Source of the DNA: Actinokineospora terrae
GTDB taxonomy: Bacteria; Actinomycetota; Actinomycetes; Mycobacteriales; Pseudonocardiaceae
Reading direction: 5' to 3'
DNA length: 50,960 bases
Assembly (NCBI RefSeq): GCF_900111175.1
Contig: NZ_FOGI01000022.1
Location: 1-50,960 of the forward strand
Shown here: piece by piece, positions 26,071 through 35,300 of the stretch
Position numbering within the stretch: position 1 is the stretch's first letter
Layout: each line of letters begins with the position of its first letter
Position numbers and translations under genes: made by a program
The notes under the pieces: generated by a model
Told to the model about the DNA's origin: nothing
The model's input: the letters and a program-made list of their open reading frames with translations, nothing else
The model's database searches: none

Positions 26071-26362
26071 CACGACCACCGCACCGGACAGCGTGTTCGA
26101 CGAGGTCGTCGACCTCATCGGCGCCCTGGTCGGCGACGACCTGGCCCTGCTCGGTGTCGAGGTGCGCCGCGACACCGCCTTCCACGAGGACCTCGGCCTG
26201 GAGAGCGTCGACCTGGTGACCCTCGGCGGGCTGCTGGCCGACCGGTACGGCCCGCGGGTCAACCTCGCCGAGCACCTCGCCGAGTTCGAGCTCGACGACG
26301 TGATCGGCCTGACCGTCGGCCGGATCGCCGACTACGTCGCCGCCGCCCTCGGGGAGCGGTGA
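26063..26362 (+). CDS. Discrete acyl carrier protein
   Basis: The 99-residue protein is an ACP: four-helix length and the modified serine in DLGLESVDLVTL at about residue 50. It starts 8 nt inside the end of the KS-AT-DH synthase gene, so it is translated with it. It may hold the growing or finished chain for the synthase pair, or present it to the hydrolase or glycosyltransferase encoded next. Acidic composition fits an ACP. Confidence 0.9.
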   Translation: MSDTTTAPDSVFDEVVDLIGALVGDDLALLGVEVRRDTAFHEDLGLESVDLVTLGGLLADRYGPRVNLAEHLAEFELDDVIGLTVGRIADYVAAALGER

Positions 26363-26363
26363 C

Positions 26364-27164
26364 GTGCCGGAGCTGAAGGTCAACGGCCTGCGCACCAACT
26401 ACCAGCTGCTGCCCGGCGCGGTCGGCCCGGACCCGTGGCGGGCCAACGAGACGGTCGTGTTCATCCACGGCATGGGCACCGACAGCCTCGCCAGCTTCTA
26501 CCTGACCCTGGCACCGCCGGTCGCCGCCGCGGGCATCGACGTGATCAGCTACGACCTGCGCGGCCACGGCCGGTCCGAGCGCCCGGTGAGCGGCTACGCA
26601 CTGGCCGACTTCGTCGCGGACCTCGACGAACTGCTGTGCGCGCTGACCGTCACCCACCCGGTGCACCTGGTCGGCAACAGCTTCGGCGGCACCATCGCCT
26701 ACGCGTACGCCGCCGCCCACCCCCACCGCGTCCGCAGCGTGGTGGCCATCGAGTCGGAACCCCCGACCGAGGTCTGGGCGGCGAAGATGGCGGGCATCCT
26801 CGCCGCCACCACCCGGATGCTGGGTGTCGAGGAGAACTACGAGTGGATCGAGGCCACCTTCGGTGCCCACCACCGCCGCCTCGCCCGCCTCGCCGCCGCC
26901 CGCTTCACCGCCACCACCATGGCCGACGAGGTCGCCACCGGCCCGATGATGACCGCCCGCGAGGTGGCCGCCATCACCTGCCCGGTCCTGTCCATCCTCG
27001 GCCGCCACGGCTACCAGGCCGACGACCTGGGCGCGGTCACGGCGTCGCTGCCGGGTGGGGAGGCGTTCGTGTTCGACGACCAGGGGCACTCGGTGCTGGT
27101 GGAGCGGCACCGGGCGGTGCGGGGGCTGCTGGTCGAGTGGGTTCGGCGGCATGGGGGTGGGTGA
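26364..27164 (+). CDS. Alpha/beta hydrolase, probable chain-release enzyme
   Basis: The 266-residue protein has the alpha/beta hydrolase landmarks: oxyanion motif VVFIHGMG, a DLRGHGRS strand, the nucleophile elbow GNSFGG (S106) and a C-terminal catalytic His in DDQGHSVLVERH. It starts at a GTG one nt after the ACP stop, in the same operon. No synthase in the cluster ends in a thioesterase domain, so this protein is the best candidate to hydrolyse or transfer the acyl chain from the ACP. That role is inferred from context; the fold itself is clear. A stand-alone esterase is the alternative. Confidence 0.85.
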   Translation: MPELKVNGLRTNYQLLPGAVGPDPWRANETVVFIHGMGTDSLASFYLTLAPPVAAAGIDVISYDLRGHGRSERPVSGYALADFVADLDELLCALTVTHPVHLVGNSFGGTIAYAYAAAHPHRVRSVVAIESEPPTEVWAAKMAGILAATTRMLGVEENYEWIEATFGAHHRRLARLAAARFTATTMADEVATGPMMTAREVAAITCPVLSILGRHGYQADDLGAVTASLPGGEAFVFDDQGHSVLVERHRAVRGLLVEWVRRHGGG

Positions 27165-27224
27165 CGGTGGCGGGGGGTGTTGAGGACGGACGCGGGGGGC
27201 GAACGTCGCGGGGGTGTTGAGGAC

Positions 27225-27285
27225 GGGTGGGTGGGTCGGGATGAGCGGATCGGGTGGGTGGGTCGGGATGAGCGGATCGGGTGGG
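27225..27285 (+). repeat. 27-bp tandem repeat, 2.3 copies
   Basis: Two identical 27-bp units (27225-27251 and 27252-27278), each starting GGGTGGGTGGGTCGGG and ending ATGAGCGGATC, are followed by a 7-base partial unit. They lie between the hydrolase and glycosyltransferase genes. A 15-base repeat including GTGTTGAGGACGG occurs just upstream at 27176 and 27212. The G-run spacing could allow a four-stranded structure. Confidence 0.75.
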
Positions 27286-27316
27286 CCGCGGCGATGAGGA
27301 CGGGTGGTCGGGTGCG

Positions 27317-28456
27317 ATGAGCAGGGTGTTGTTCGTGGTGCCGCCGTTGGCGGGGCATGTGCACCCGTTGGTGGGGGTCGCCGCCGTGGCGGGGGAGCGG
27401 GGGCACGAGGTGGCCTGGGTCGGGCCGTGCCCGGTGGTGCGGGACCTGGTGGGGGGCAGGGTGTACCCGGCCGGGTCCACTGCGTGGCGCAGGCCGGGTG
27501 GGTTGCGGGCGTTCGCGGCGTTGCGGTTCCTGTGGGCGGGTTTCCTGGTGCCGTTGGCGGACGCGATGGTGCCGGGGGTTCGGGCGGCGGTGGCGGACTT
27601 CGACCCGGATGTGGTGGTCGTCGACCAGCAGGCGTTCGCGGGGGCGTTGGTGGCGCAGGAGGTGGGGCTGCCGTGGGTGACGTCGGCGAGCACGTCGGCG
27701 GAGTTGGCCGATCCGTTGGCGGGGATGCCGCGGGTGGCGGCGTGGGTGCGGGAGCAGCAGCGCGGGTTGCGGGTGCGCCACGGCGTCGAGGGAGATGACG
27801 ACCTGCGGTTCTCGCCCTACTCGGTGGTGGTGTTCAGCACCGTGGAGTTGGCGGGTGAGCCGGTGGTCGCGGTGGCGGACCCGCGGTACGTGGGACCGTC
27901 GTTGGCGGCGCGGCGCCCGGTGGAGTTCCCGTGGGCGCGGTTGCGGCCGGACACACCGGTCGTGCTGGTCACGTTGGGCACCACCAACTCCGAGGCGGGC
28001 GGGCGGTTCCTCGCCGAGTGCGCGCTGGCCCTCGGGGACTTCCCCGCGGTGCAGGGGGTGGTCGTCGATCCCGGGGGGTGCCTGGCGGCCTCGGGGGATG
28101 TCGTGGTGGTGGCCTCGGCGCCCGTGCTCGACCTGCTCCCGCTGACCGCCGCGGTGATCTGCCACGGCGGGCACAACACGGTGTGCGAGACCCTGGCCCA
28201 CGGCGTCCCCCTGGTGGTCGCCCCGATCCGCGACGACCAGCCCGCCCTGGCCGACCAGGTGGTCGCCGCGGGCGCGGGCCTGCGCCTGCGCTTCGACCAC
28301 GCCCGCGCCGAGGACATCACCGCCGCCCTGCGCACCGTCCTCACCGACCCGGCCTTCACCCGGGGCGCGACCCGGGTGCGAACCTCTTTCCACCAGGCGG
28401 GTGGCGCCCACGCCGTCGTCTCCCGCCTGGAAGACCTGATCGCCCCATCCCGCTAG
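27317..28456 (+). CDS. GT1-family (MGT-type) glycosyltransferase
   Basis: The 379-residue protein has the two Rossmann-like halves of GT-B natural-product glycosyltransferases: an N-terminal PPLAGHVHPLVG with the likely catalytic His, and the C-terminal nucleotide-sugar motif HGGHNTVCETLAHGVPLVVA. The final segment (DQPALADQVVAAGAGLRL) is also typical. It would move a sugar from an NDP-sugar onto the polyketide or lipid. The start was taken at MSRVLFVVPP; an ATG 12 codons earlier lies in the repeat-rich leader. It is the last plus-strand gene of this operon, 152 nt after the hydrolase. No sugar-biosynthesis genes are nearby, so a common NDP-sugar is likely. Confidence 0.9.
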   Translation: MSRVLFVVPPLAGHVHPLVGVAAVAGERGHEVAWVGPCPVVRDLVGGRVYPAGSTAWRRPGGLRAFAALRFLWAGFLVPLADAMVPGVRAAVADFDPDVVVVDQQAFAGALVAQEVGLPWVTSASTSAELADPLAGMPRVAAWVREQQRGLRVRHGVEGDDDLRFSPYSVVVFSTVELAGEPVVAVADPRYVGPSLAARRPVEFPWARLRPDTPVVLVTLGTTNSEAGGRFLAECALALGDFPAVQGVVVDPGGCLAASGDVVVVASAPVLDLLPLTAAVICHGGHNTVCETLAHGVPLVVAPIRDDQPALADQVVAAGAGLRLRFDHARAEDITAALRTVLTDPAFTRGATRVRTSFHQAGGAHAVVSRLEDLIAPSR

Positions 28457-28602
28457 CCCGCACCACGCCCACGCGCTCGACCAGCGGGCGGCGCCCGCCA
28501 CCGCCACCGCTCGCCCGCCCGCTAGCACGCGGGTGGCGCACGACTGGCGAGCGGCCACGAGGGCGCGACCCGGACCACCGAGCGAGCCGCCGGGTGATCC
28601 AC

Positions 28603-30420
28603 CTAGGTGGACACGGCTCTGCGGGGGTGGGGTTCGGGGGCGTGCCAGCCGAGGGTGGGGCGGGGTCTGGCGGCGAGCGCGCGGACCGCGCGCAGGTACA
28701 GCGGGGCGACGCGGTAGCGCGGTGGGCCGCCTTGGCGGGTTCGGGGGGCGGGTTCGGCCAGGCGCAGGGTGGTGAGGCGCCAGAGGAAGGACTCGGCGCG
28801 GGGCAGGGAGAGGGTCCGGGTCGTCCACTCGGCCGTGAGGATGTCCGGGCGGTCGTCGCGGTGGGCCAGGCCCACCAGGGCGGCCCACTGCACCGGGTCC
28901 AGTCCGGCCGCGGCGCGGGAGACGCTGCGCGCGAGGTCGAGTCCGCCCGCCGCCATGGGCAGGTCCGTGCCCAGCCGGGTGGCCAGGCGGCCGAGGGACC
29001 AGTGGGGGCGGAGCCGGACCAGTTCCGACAGGATCGCCGCGACCAGGGGCAGTCCCGCGCAGCGCGACATCAGCGCGTCCGCCGCCCGGGGTTCGCGATC
29101 CACCCGGGTCCGGCCGACGCGGGCGGCGAGCAGCGCCACCAGGTCCTCCGTCGCCAACCCCGGCAGCGACACCGCCGCGACCGGGGTCGTGAGCCGCTCC
29201 GCGCAGCCGAGCAGCACCGCGCTCCCCGTCGAGGCGGGGGACAACGCCGCCAGGTCCGTCGCGCTGGTCACGTTGTCCAGCACCACCAGCAGCCGCGCGT
29301 CACCGGTGTGCCGGTGCCACAACCGCGCCCGTTCGGCCAGCCCGTCCGGCACCGCCGCACCCGGGCGCACCGCGCGCAGGAAACCGGCCAACGCCTCGGC
29401 GGTGTCCAGGCGCGCCAGGTCGGCCAGCACCCGCCCGTCGGGGTACGCGGCCCGGGTCTCGTCGGCCAGCCGGGCGCAGAACGTGGTGGTGCCCGCGCCG
29501 GGTGCCCCGACGACGGCGAGCACGGCGGGTGTCGCGCGGGGCCGCCGCGTGAGCTCGACCCGCGCGAACTCCGCCTGCGGGCCGTACCCGACGACGGTGC
29601 CGACCGGCAGGACCTGCTCCGGCCGCTGGTGCTCCCGCAACCGCCGCACGGCCGCCACCGGTGCCCGCCCGGCGGTGGGGTCGTCGCTCAGCGCCCGTTC
29701 GAACGCCGACCGCAGGGCCAGCCCGGGTTCCAGCCCGGACTCCCTGGCCAGCCTGGCGCGCACGTCGTGGAACAGGTCCGTGGCCCGCGCGCGCTGCCCC
29801 GCGACCGCGAAACCCAACAGCAGCGACGCGTAGAGCTGCTCGTGCCGGGGGTCCTCGCGCACGACGCGGTCGACCTGCGCGAGCACCGCGTCCGGGCGAC
29901 CGAGGTCGAGCTGCACCCGCAGGTACCGCTCCAGCACCCCCACCCGCACCAGGTCCAGGCGGGCCTTCGCCAGGCGCAGCACCGTACCGAGCGACACGTC
30001 CGAGAGGACCTCGCCGCGGCACAGGTCCACCGCGGCGCCCAGCACCTCGGCGGCGGTGGCCGGGTCTCCGGCGCGCAGGTGCGCCTCGGCGGTGTCGCGA
30101 AGGCGCAGCAGGTGCGCGGTGTCGAGGTAGTCGGCCGCGCCGAGGTCGAGCCGGTAGCCGACCTTGGGGGTGTGCGCGCACACCCCCGCGGCGCCGAGCA
30201 GCTTGCGCAGCTGCGAGACGTAGGTCTGCACGATCCGGGCGCGCTTGGTCGACGGCGGCTCCGACCACAGCTCCTCGGCGATCGTCTCGTGCCGCACCAC
30301 CGCGTCCGGGGTGGCCGCCAGCAGCGCGAGCAGGGCGCGCAGCTTGGGCTGCGACGGGGTGACCGGGGTGCCGTGCAGGTGGGCGCGCAGCGCGCCGACG
30401 ATCTCGATCCGGATGGTCAT
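28603..30420 (-). CDS. SARP/AfsR-type pathway regulator with degenerate NB-ARC domain
   Basis: The 605-residue protein has an OmpR-like winged HTH at residues 1-90 (ETIAEELWSEPPSTKRARIV, SQLRKLLG), a BTAD helical domain (about 95-245) and an NB-ARC-like region (about 290-600). It lacks the C-terminal TPR part of full AfsR. The Walker A reads GAPGAGTTT: the essential Lys is Thr, so nucleotide hydrolysis is doubtful. SARPs activate clusters by binding heptamer direct repeats spaced 11 bp; such a repeat lies upstream of the first synthase at 15434. It starts 12 nt after the ABC permease stop and is the last gene of the minus-strand operon, so it is probably made together with the exporter and the AT-less synthase. 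Confidence 0.9.
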   Translation of the reverse strand: MTIRIEIVGALRAHLHGTPVTPSQPKLRALLALLAATPDAVVRHETIAEELWSEPPSTKRARIVQTYVSQLRKLLGAAGVCAHTPKVGYRLDLGAADYLDTAHLLRLRDTAEAHLRAGDPATAAEVLGAAVDLCRGEVLSDVSLGTVLRLAKARLDLVRVGVLERYLRVQLDLGRPDAVLAQVDRVVREDPRHEQLYASLLLGFAVAGQRARATDLFHDVRARLARESGLEPGLALRSAFERALSDDPTAGRAPVAAVRRLREHQRPEQVLPVGTVVGYGPQAEFARVELTRRPRATPAVLAVVGAPGAGTTTFCARLADETRAAYPDGRVLADLARLDTAEALAGFLRAVRPGAAVPDGLAERARLWHRHTGDARLLVVLDNVTSATDLAALSPASTGSAVLLGCAERLTTPVAAVSLPGLATEDLVALLAARVGRTRVDREPRAADALMSRCAGLPLVAAILSELVRLRPHWSLGRLATRLGTDLPMAAGGLDLARSVSRAAAGLDPVQWAALVGLAHRDDRPDILTAEWTTRTLSLPRAESFLWRLTTLRLAEPAPRTRQGGPPRYRVAPLYLRAVRALAARPRPTLGWHAPEPHPRRAVST

Positions 30421-30432
30421 GGTGTTCCCCGT

Positions 30433-31293
30433 TCAGGCCGACCGGCGGAAGTTGCGGGCGGCGACGGCGCTCCCGGCGAGCGCGGCGACCCCGGCGAGCA
30501 GGACCGCGCACGGCAGCGCCCACCCGGGTGACCTGCCCAGCGCGAGCGCGCGGGTGGCGTCGATGGCGTAGGTGAGCGGGTTGGCGGCGGCCACCGCCCG
30601 CACCCACAGCGGCATGTGCTCGAGCGGCATGTAGGCGCTGCTGGTGAACATCAGCGGGTACACGGCGATGAACGACACCGCCTGCATGAGCTCGATGTCG
30701 CGGCCCCACGTGGCGATGGCGACGAACACCCAGCTCAACCCCCAGCCCACCACCAGGGTCAGCGCGACGGCCGCGGTCAACCCGACCACGCCGCCGTCCG
30801 GGTCGAACCCCAGCACCAGCACCGCGGCCACCACGATCGCGACCAGTTGCACCGCCAACCGCGCGGTGTCGGCCAGGGTCCGCGCCACCAGCACCGACAC
30901 CGGGCTGATCGGCAGGGTCCGCAGCCGCCCCACCACCCCGGTGTAGGTCTCGGCGAGCAACCCGGCGCCCGCGCCCATCGCCGTGATCATGGCGATGTTC
31001 ACCAGCGTGGCGGGCATCAGGTAGTTGACGTACCCGTCGTAGCCGACCATCCCGGGCAGCGCGCCGACGCCCGCGAACACCTGGCTGAACAGCACCAGCA
31101 GCACCACCGGCTGCAGCAGTCCGAGGCAGACGAGCCGGTAGTCGCCGAACGCGGCCCGCAACGACCGGGTGGTCAACACCCAGACCTGGGTGCGCAGCGG
31201 ACTCCCCGACCACCGGGCCCGCTCCCCATCGGAGGCGCGGTGACCCGGCACACCACCTCCCGCCACCGGCGGGTGGTCCGGGGGGAGGGTCAT
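30433..31293 (-). CDS. ABC-2 type transporter permease (DrrB-like)
   Basis: The 286-residue protein has about six membrane segments in the ABC-2 layout, for example LVCLGLLQPVVLLVLFSQVF, LAVQLVAIVVAAVLVLGF, AAVALTLVVGWGLSWVFVAI and a C-terminal LPCAVLLAGVAALAGSAVAA. It carries the family's YLMPATLVNIAMITAM and RLRTLPISPVSVLVAR segments. Its ATG overlaps the stop of the ATPase gene (ATGA). With that ATPase it forms a DrrAB-like exporter, most likely for the cluster's product or for self-protection. Confidence 0.9.
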   Translation of the reverse strand: MTLPPDHPPVAGGGVPGHRASDGERARWSGSPLRTQVWVLTTRSLRAAFGDYRLVCLGLLQPVVLLVLFSQVFAGVGALPGMVGYDGYVNYLMPATLVNIAMITAMGAGAGLLAETYTGVVGRLRTLPISPVSVLVARTLADTARLAVQLVAIVVAAVLVLGFDPDGGVVGLTAAVALTLVVGWGLSWVFVAIATWGRDIELMQAVSFIAVYPLMFTSSAYMPLEHMPLWVRAVAAANPLTYAIDATRALALGRSPGWALPCAVLLAGVAALAGSAVAARNFRRSA

Positions 31294-32291
31294 CGGGGGG
31301 TCCAGCCGGTGTCGTGCAGGGCGAGGTAGACCTCGTCGAGGGTGGGTTCGGTGACTGTGAGGTCCACTATGGACAGGCCGTGGCCGTCGATGGCGCGCAC
31401 CAGGTCGACCACCAGCGCCGCGTTCGGCAGCGGCGCGGTCACGGTGCGCGCGTCCGCGGTCAGGGTGGGGGGCAGGCCGATCCGGTGGAACTGCCCGACG
31501 GCCCAGTGGGCGGACCAGGTGTCCGGGAAGGTGATGGCGGCGGTGCGGGCGCCGACCTGGGCCTTGAGGTCGCGCGGGGTGCCGTCGGCCACGACGGTGC
31601 CGCCCGCCAGGACGACCACCCGGTCGGCGAGGTGGTCGGCCTCCGCCAGGTACTGGGTGGTCAGCACGACGGTGGTCCCGGTGCTCGCCAGGTACCGGAT
31701 GGTGTCCCACAGGCCGGTGCGGCTGACCGGGTCCAGGCCGGTGGTCGGTTCGTCGAGGAAGAGCACCTGGGGTGCCCCGACCAGGCAGGCGGCCAGGTCG
31801 AGCCTGCGCCGCATGCCGCCGGAGTAGGTCATCGCGGGGCGGTCCGCGGCGTCGGTGAGGCCGAAGGCGGCGAGCAGTTCCTCGGCCCTGGCCCTGGCCG
31901 CGCGCGCCGGGGCGCCGAGCAGCCGGGCGACCAGCACGAGGTTGCCGCGCGCGGAGAGCGTCTCGTCGACGGACGCGGACTGGCCGGTGAGCGCGATCCG
32001 CCTGCGCACCTCGTGGCCGTCGGCGCGCACGTCGAACCCGCACACCGCCGCGGTCCCGGTGGTCGGCCTGGTGCGGGTGGCGAGGATGTCGACCAGCGTC
32101 GTCTTCCCCGCCCCGTTGTGCCCGAGCACCGCCACCACCGTCCCCGCGGCCACCCGCAGGTTCACCCCGGCCAGCGCGGTCACCGGCCCGTAGCTCTTCC
32201 CGAGGTCCACGACCTCGACGCGCGCCGACCCCGGCGGCGCGCCTGGGCCGGACGGCGAGCGGTCCGGTGCGGTCGGGCGTGGTGTCGGCAC
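31290..32291 (-). CDS. ABC transporter ATP-binding protein (DrrA-like)
   Basis: The 333-residue ATPase has Walker A GHNGAGKTT, signature YSGGMRRRLDLA, Walker B VLFLDEPTTGLDP and the LTTQYLAEAD switch region with Gln, as in the DrrA family. A DrrA-type C-terminal extension follows. GTG was chosen as start because GGAGG stands five nt before it. It lies 26 nt downstream of the AT-less synthase gene and overlaps the permease, so synthase, exporter and regulator form one operon. Function: energises export of a lipophilic product. Confidence 0.92.
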   Translation of the reverse strand: MPTPRPTAPDRSPSGPGAPPGSARVEVVDLGKSYGPVTALAGVNLRVAAGTVVAVLGHNGAGKTTLVDILATRTRPTTGTAAVCGFDVRADGHEVRRRIALTGQSASVDETLSARGNLVLVARLLGAPARAARARAEELLAAFGLTDAADRPAMTYSGGMRRRLDLAACLVGAPQVLFLDEPTTGLDPVSRTGLWDTIRYLASTGTTVVLTTQYLAEADHLADRVVVLAGGTVVADGTPRDLKAQVGARTAAITFPDTWSAHWAVGQFHRIGLPPTLTADARTVTAPLPNAALVVDLVRAIDGHGLSIVDLTVTEPTLDEVYLALHDTGWTPR

Positions 32292-32317
32292 GGGTCCTCC
32301 TTCGCGGTGGGCCGGGG

Positions 32318-35300
32318 TCACGGGAAGGGGTAGTCCCATCCGCTGGTGATGTCGGCCTCCACCACCGAGCCCGTGCCCGCCCTCGCCGCGTCCGTCCCGA
32401 CCGGGTCCACCCCCGGCGTGGTCACCCGCACAGTGGCCGACCCGGTACCCACCACCTCGACACCGGCCGGGACGTCGAGGTGGCAGGCGAGGGCGGCCGG
32501 GCTGGGGTGGTCGAACACGAGGGTGGGCGGCAGCGCCCGACCGGTGGCCGCGCCCAGCCGGTTGCGCAGTTCCACCGCGGCCAGCGAGTCGAAACCGAGT
32601 TCCCGGAACGGGCGGGTCGGGTCGACCGCGCCCGCGTCGCGGTGCCCGAGCACCGTGGCGACCTCCCGGCACACCAGGGCGAGCGCCCCGTGCGGCGCCG
32701 ACGGCGACTCGACGGCGGCGACGGGGACAGCGCCGCGCCGCATCGGGACCAGCACCGGCTCCGGATCGCCCAGCGCCAGGTCGAACAACGCCAGCGCGTC
32801 CACAGTGGACAGCGGCAGGACGCCGGAGCGGGCGATCCTGGCCAGGTCGGCGGCGTCGAGGTCGGCGGTCATCGCGCCGCGCCGCTCCCACACGCCCCAC
32901 GCGAGGGCCGTCGCGGGCAGGCCCAACGCCGCGCGGTGTCGGGCGAGGGCGTCGAGGTACGCGTTCGCCGCGGCGTAGTTGCCCTGACCCGCCGCGCCCA
33001 GCACCCCGGCCGCGGAGGAGAACAGCACGAACCGGTCCAGGTCGCCGGTCAGCTCGTGCAGGTTCCACGCCCCGGTCACCTTGGGCCGCAGCACCCGCTC
33101 GACCTGCTCGTCGGTGAGGGAGTCGACCAGGCCGTCGGCGCGCACCCCGGCCGCGTGCACCACACCGACGAGCGGGTGCGCGGTGTCGATGTCGTCGAGC
33201 ACGGTGGCCAGCGCGGCCCGGTCGGCGACGTCGCAAGCGCGCACCAGCACCGATTCGGCGCCGTCCGCGCGGAGTTCGCCGACCAGCGGGTCGTCGGCAC
33301 GGGCGTGCCGGGCGAGCAGCACCAGGTGCCGCACCCCGTGTGCGCGGACGAGGTGCCGCGCCAGGACCCGGCCCAGCGCCCCCAGCCCGCCGGTGATCAG
33401 CCACGTGCCCGGTCTGGACCCGGGCAGCGACACGACGAGCCTGCCCGTGTGCGCGCCCGCCCGCATGCGGCGCAGCGGTTCGGCGATCTCGCGGATGTCC
33501 CACACCCGCGGCGGCAGCGGGTCGAGCAGTGCGGCGTCGGCGAGCATCTCGGCGATCCGGTCGGGCCCGGCCGAGTCGAGCAGGTCGAACGCCCGGTAGG
33601 TGACGCCGCGCTCGGCCGCCACCCGCTCGGGGTCGCGCACGTCCAGTTTGCCGAGGTCGACGAGCCTGCCGCCGGGCGCGAGCAGGTCGAGCGAGGCGTC
33701 GAGCAGGGGACCGGTCAGCGAGTTGAACACCAGGTCGGCGCCGCGGAAGCTGTCGGCGAACCCGGTGTCGCGCGACGAGGCGACCGCGTCGACGCCGAGG
33801 GACCGCACGAACCCGTGCTTGTCCGGTGCCGCCGTGGCCAGCACCCGGGCGCCCGCGCGCAGCGCCAACCGCACCGCGGCCGAACCCACACCGCCCGCCG
33901 CCGCGTGCACGACGACGGTCTCCCCGGCGCGCAACCCACCGAGGTCGAACAGGCCGTGCCGGGCGGTCAGGTACGCGACCGGGACCGACGCGGCGGTGGC
34001 GAACGACCAGCCGCGGGGCATCGGCGCCAGGAGTCGCCGGTCGGTCACCGCGTGCCCGCCGAACGCGCCGGGGACCAGGCCGAAGACCCGGTCGCCCGGC
34101 GCGTACCCGGACACGCCCTGCCCGATCCGGCTGACCACGCCTGCCGCCTCGGCGCCGAGCAGCCCCGGTCCCGGGTAGTCGCCCAGGGCGAGCAGCACGT
34201 CGCGGAAGTTGATCCCGGCCGCGCGGACCAGGACCTCCACCTGGCCGGGACCCGGCGCGGGCCGCTCGGCCCGCCGGGGCGCGACGTCGTCGACCGACCC
34301 GATCACGCCGGGCGCCAGTCGCCACGGTCCGTCCGGCAGGGTGAACCCGCCTGCCGTGTGCGGTCGCATCGTCGGTACCAGGACCGTGTCCCCACTCGAC
34401 CTCGACTCACCGACAGCGGCGGCCGCCACCACGGCGACCTCGAGCGGGCCGTCGCGCTGCACGAGGGCGAACCGGCCGGGGTGCTCGGCCCGCGCGGAGC
34501 GGACCAACCCGGCCACCGCGGCACCGGCCAGGTCGTCCCGCCCGGTGACCACGACGAGGGTGCTGGACCGCCACCGCGGGTCCGCCAGCCACGAGCGGAT
34601 CGACTCCAGTGCCCGGAGCACGGCCGTTGTCGCGGTGGACCCGTGGCAGCCGACGAGCACGAGGTCCGGCACCGGGTCGCCCGCGTCGACGGCGCGCCCC
34701 AGGGCGGCCAGGTCCTGGTGCGTCGGGCCACCGACCCAGGCGGGGCCACCCAGTGCCGCGACCCGGTCCGGTGTGGTCAGCGGCACCGCGGGTGTCCATC
34801 CGGGACGGAACAGGCCCGCGACCCCGTTGTCCACCGGGCGAAGGCCGAGTGACCCGATGACCAGCACGGTTCGCCCCCCGCTGTCAGCCGCCTCGACGGC
34901 GACCGCGGCGTCCGGGCGCGGCGTGATCCGGACCCGGAGTGCCCGCGCGCCGGGGAGTGGACACCGGACGTCGGCGAAGGTGTGCGGCAGGCCCCCGTTC
35001 AGATCGCCGTCACCCAGTACGTGCAGCGCCGCGTCGAGCAGGGCCGGGTGCACGCAGAAGGCCTCGTCCGTCCTGTGGACGGGGGTCTCGTCCGCGGAGG
35101 TCTCGGCGTAGAGGCACCCATCGGCTCCGCGCCACGCGCGCCGAAGAGCGCGGAAAGCCGGTCCGTGGTGGTAACCGCGGTCCTCCAGTGCCCGGTAGAG
35201 CTCGCCGAGGTCGATCGACCTGCCGCGCGGTGGCCACGCGGTGGCCCACGGCGACTCGCCCGGCTCCTCCTCGTCGGCGCGGAGCACGCCAGTGGCCCGG

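Noticed and set aside
27176..27285. Direct repeats as a CRISPR array
   Set aside because: The units are contiguous without spacers and there are no cas genes.
28457..28602. Terminator between the convergent glycosyltransferase and SARP genes
   Set aside because: Only short G/C-rich stems and a 12-bp palindrome at the SARP stop are seen, with no T-run. Such stems are frequent by chance at this base composition.
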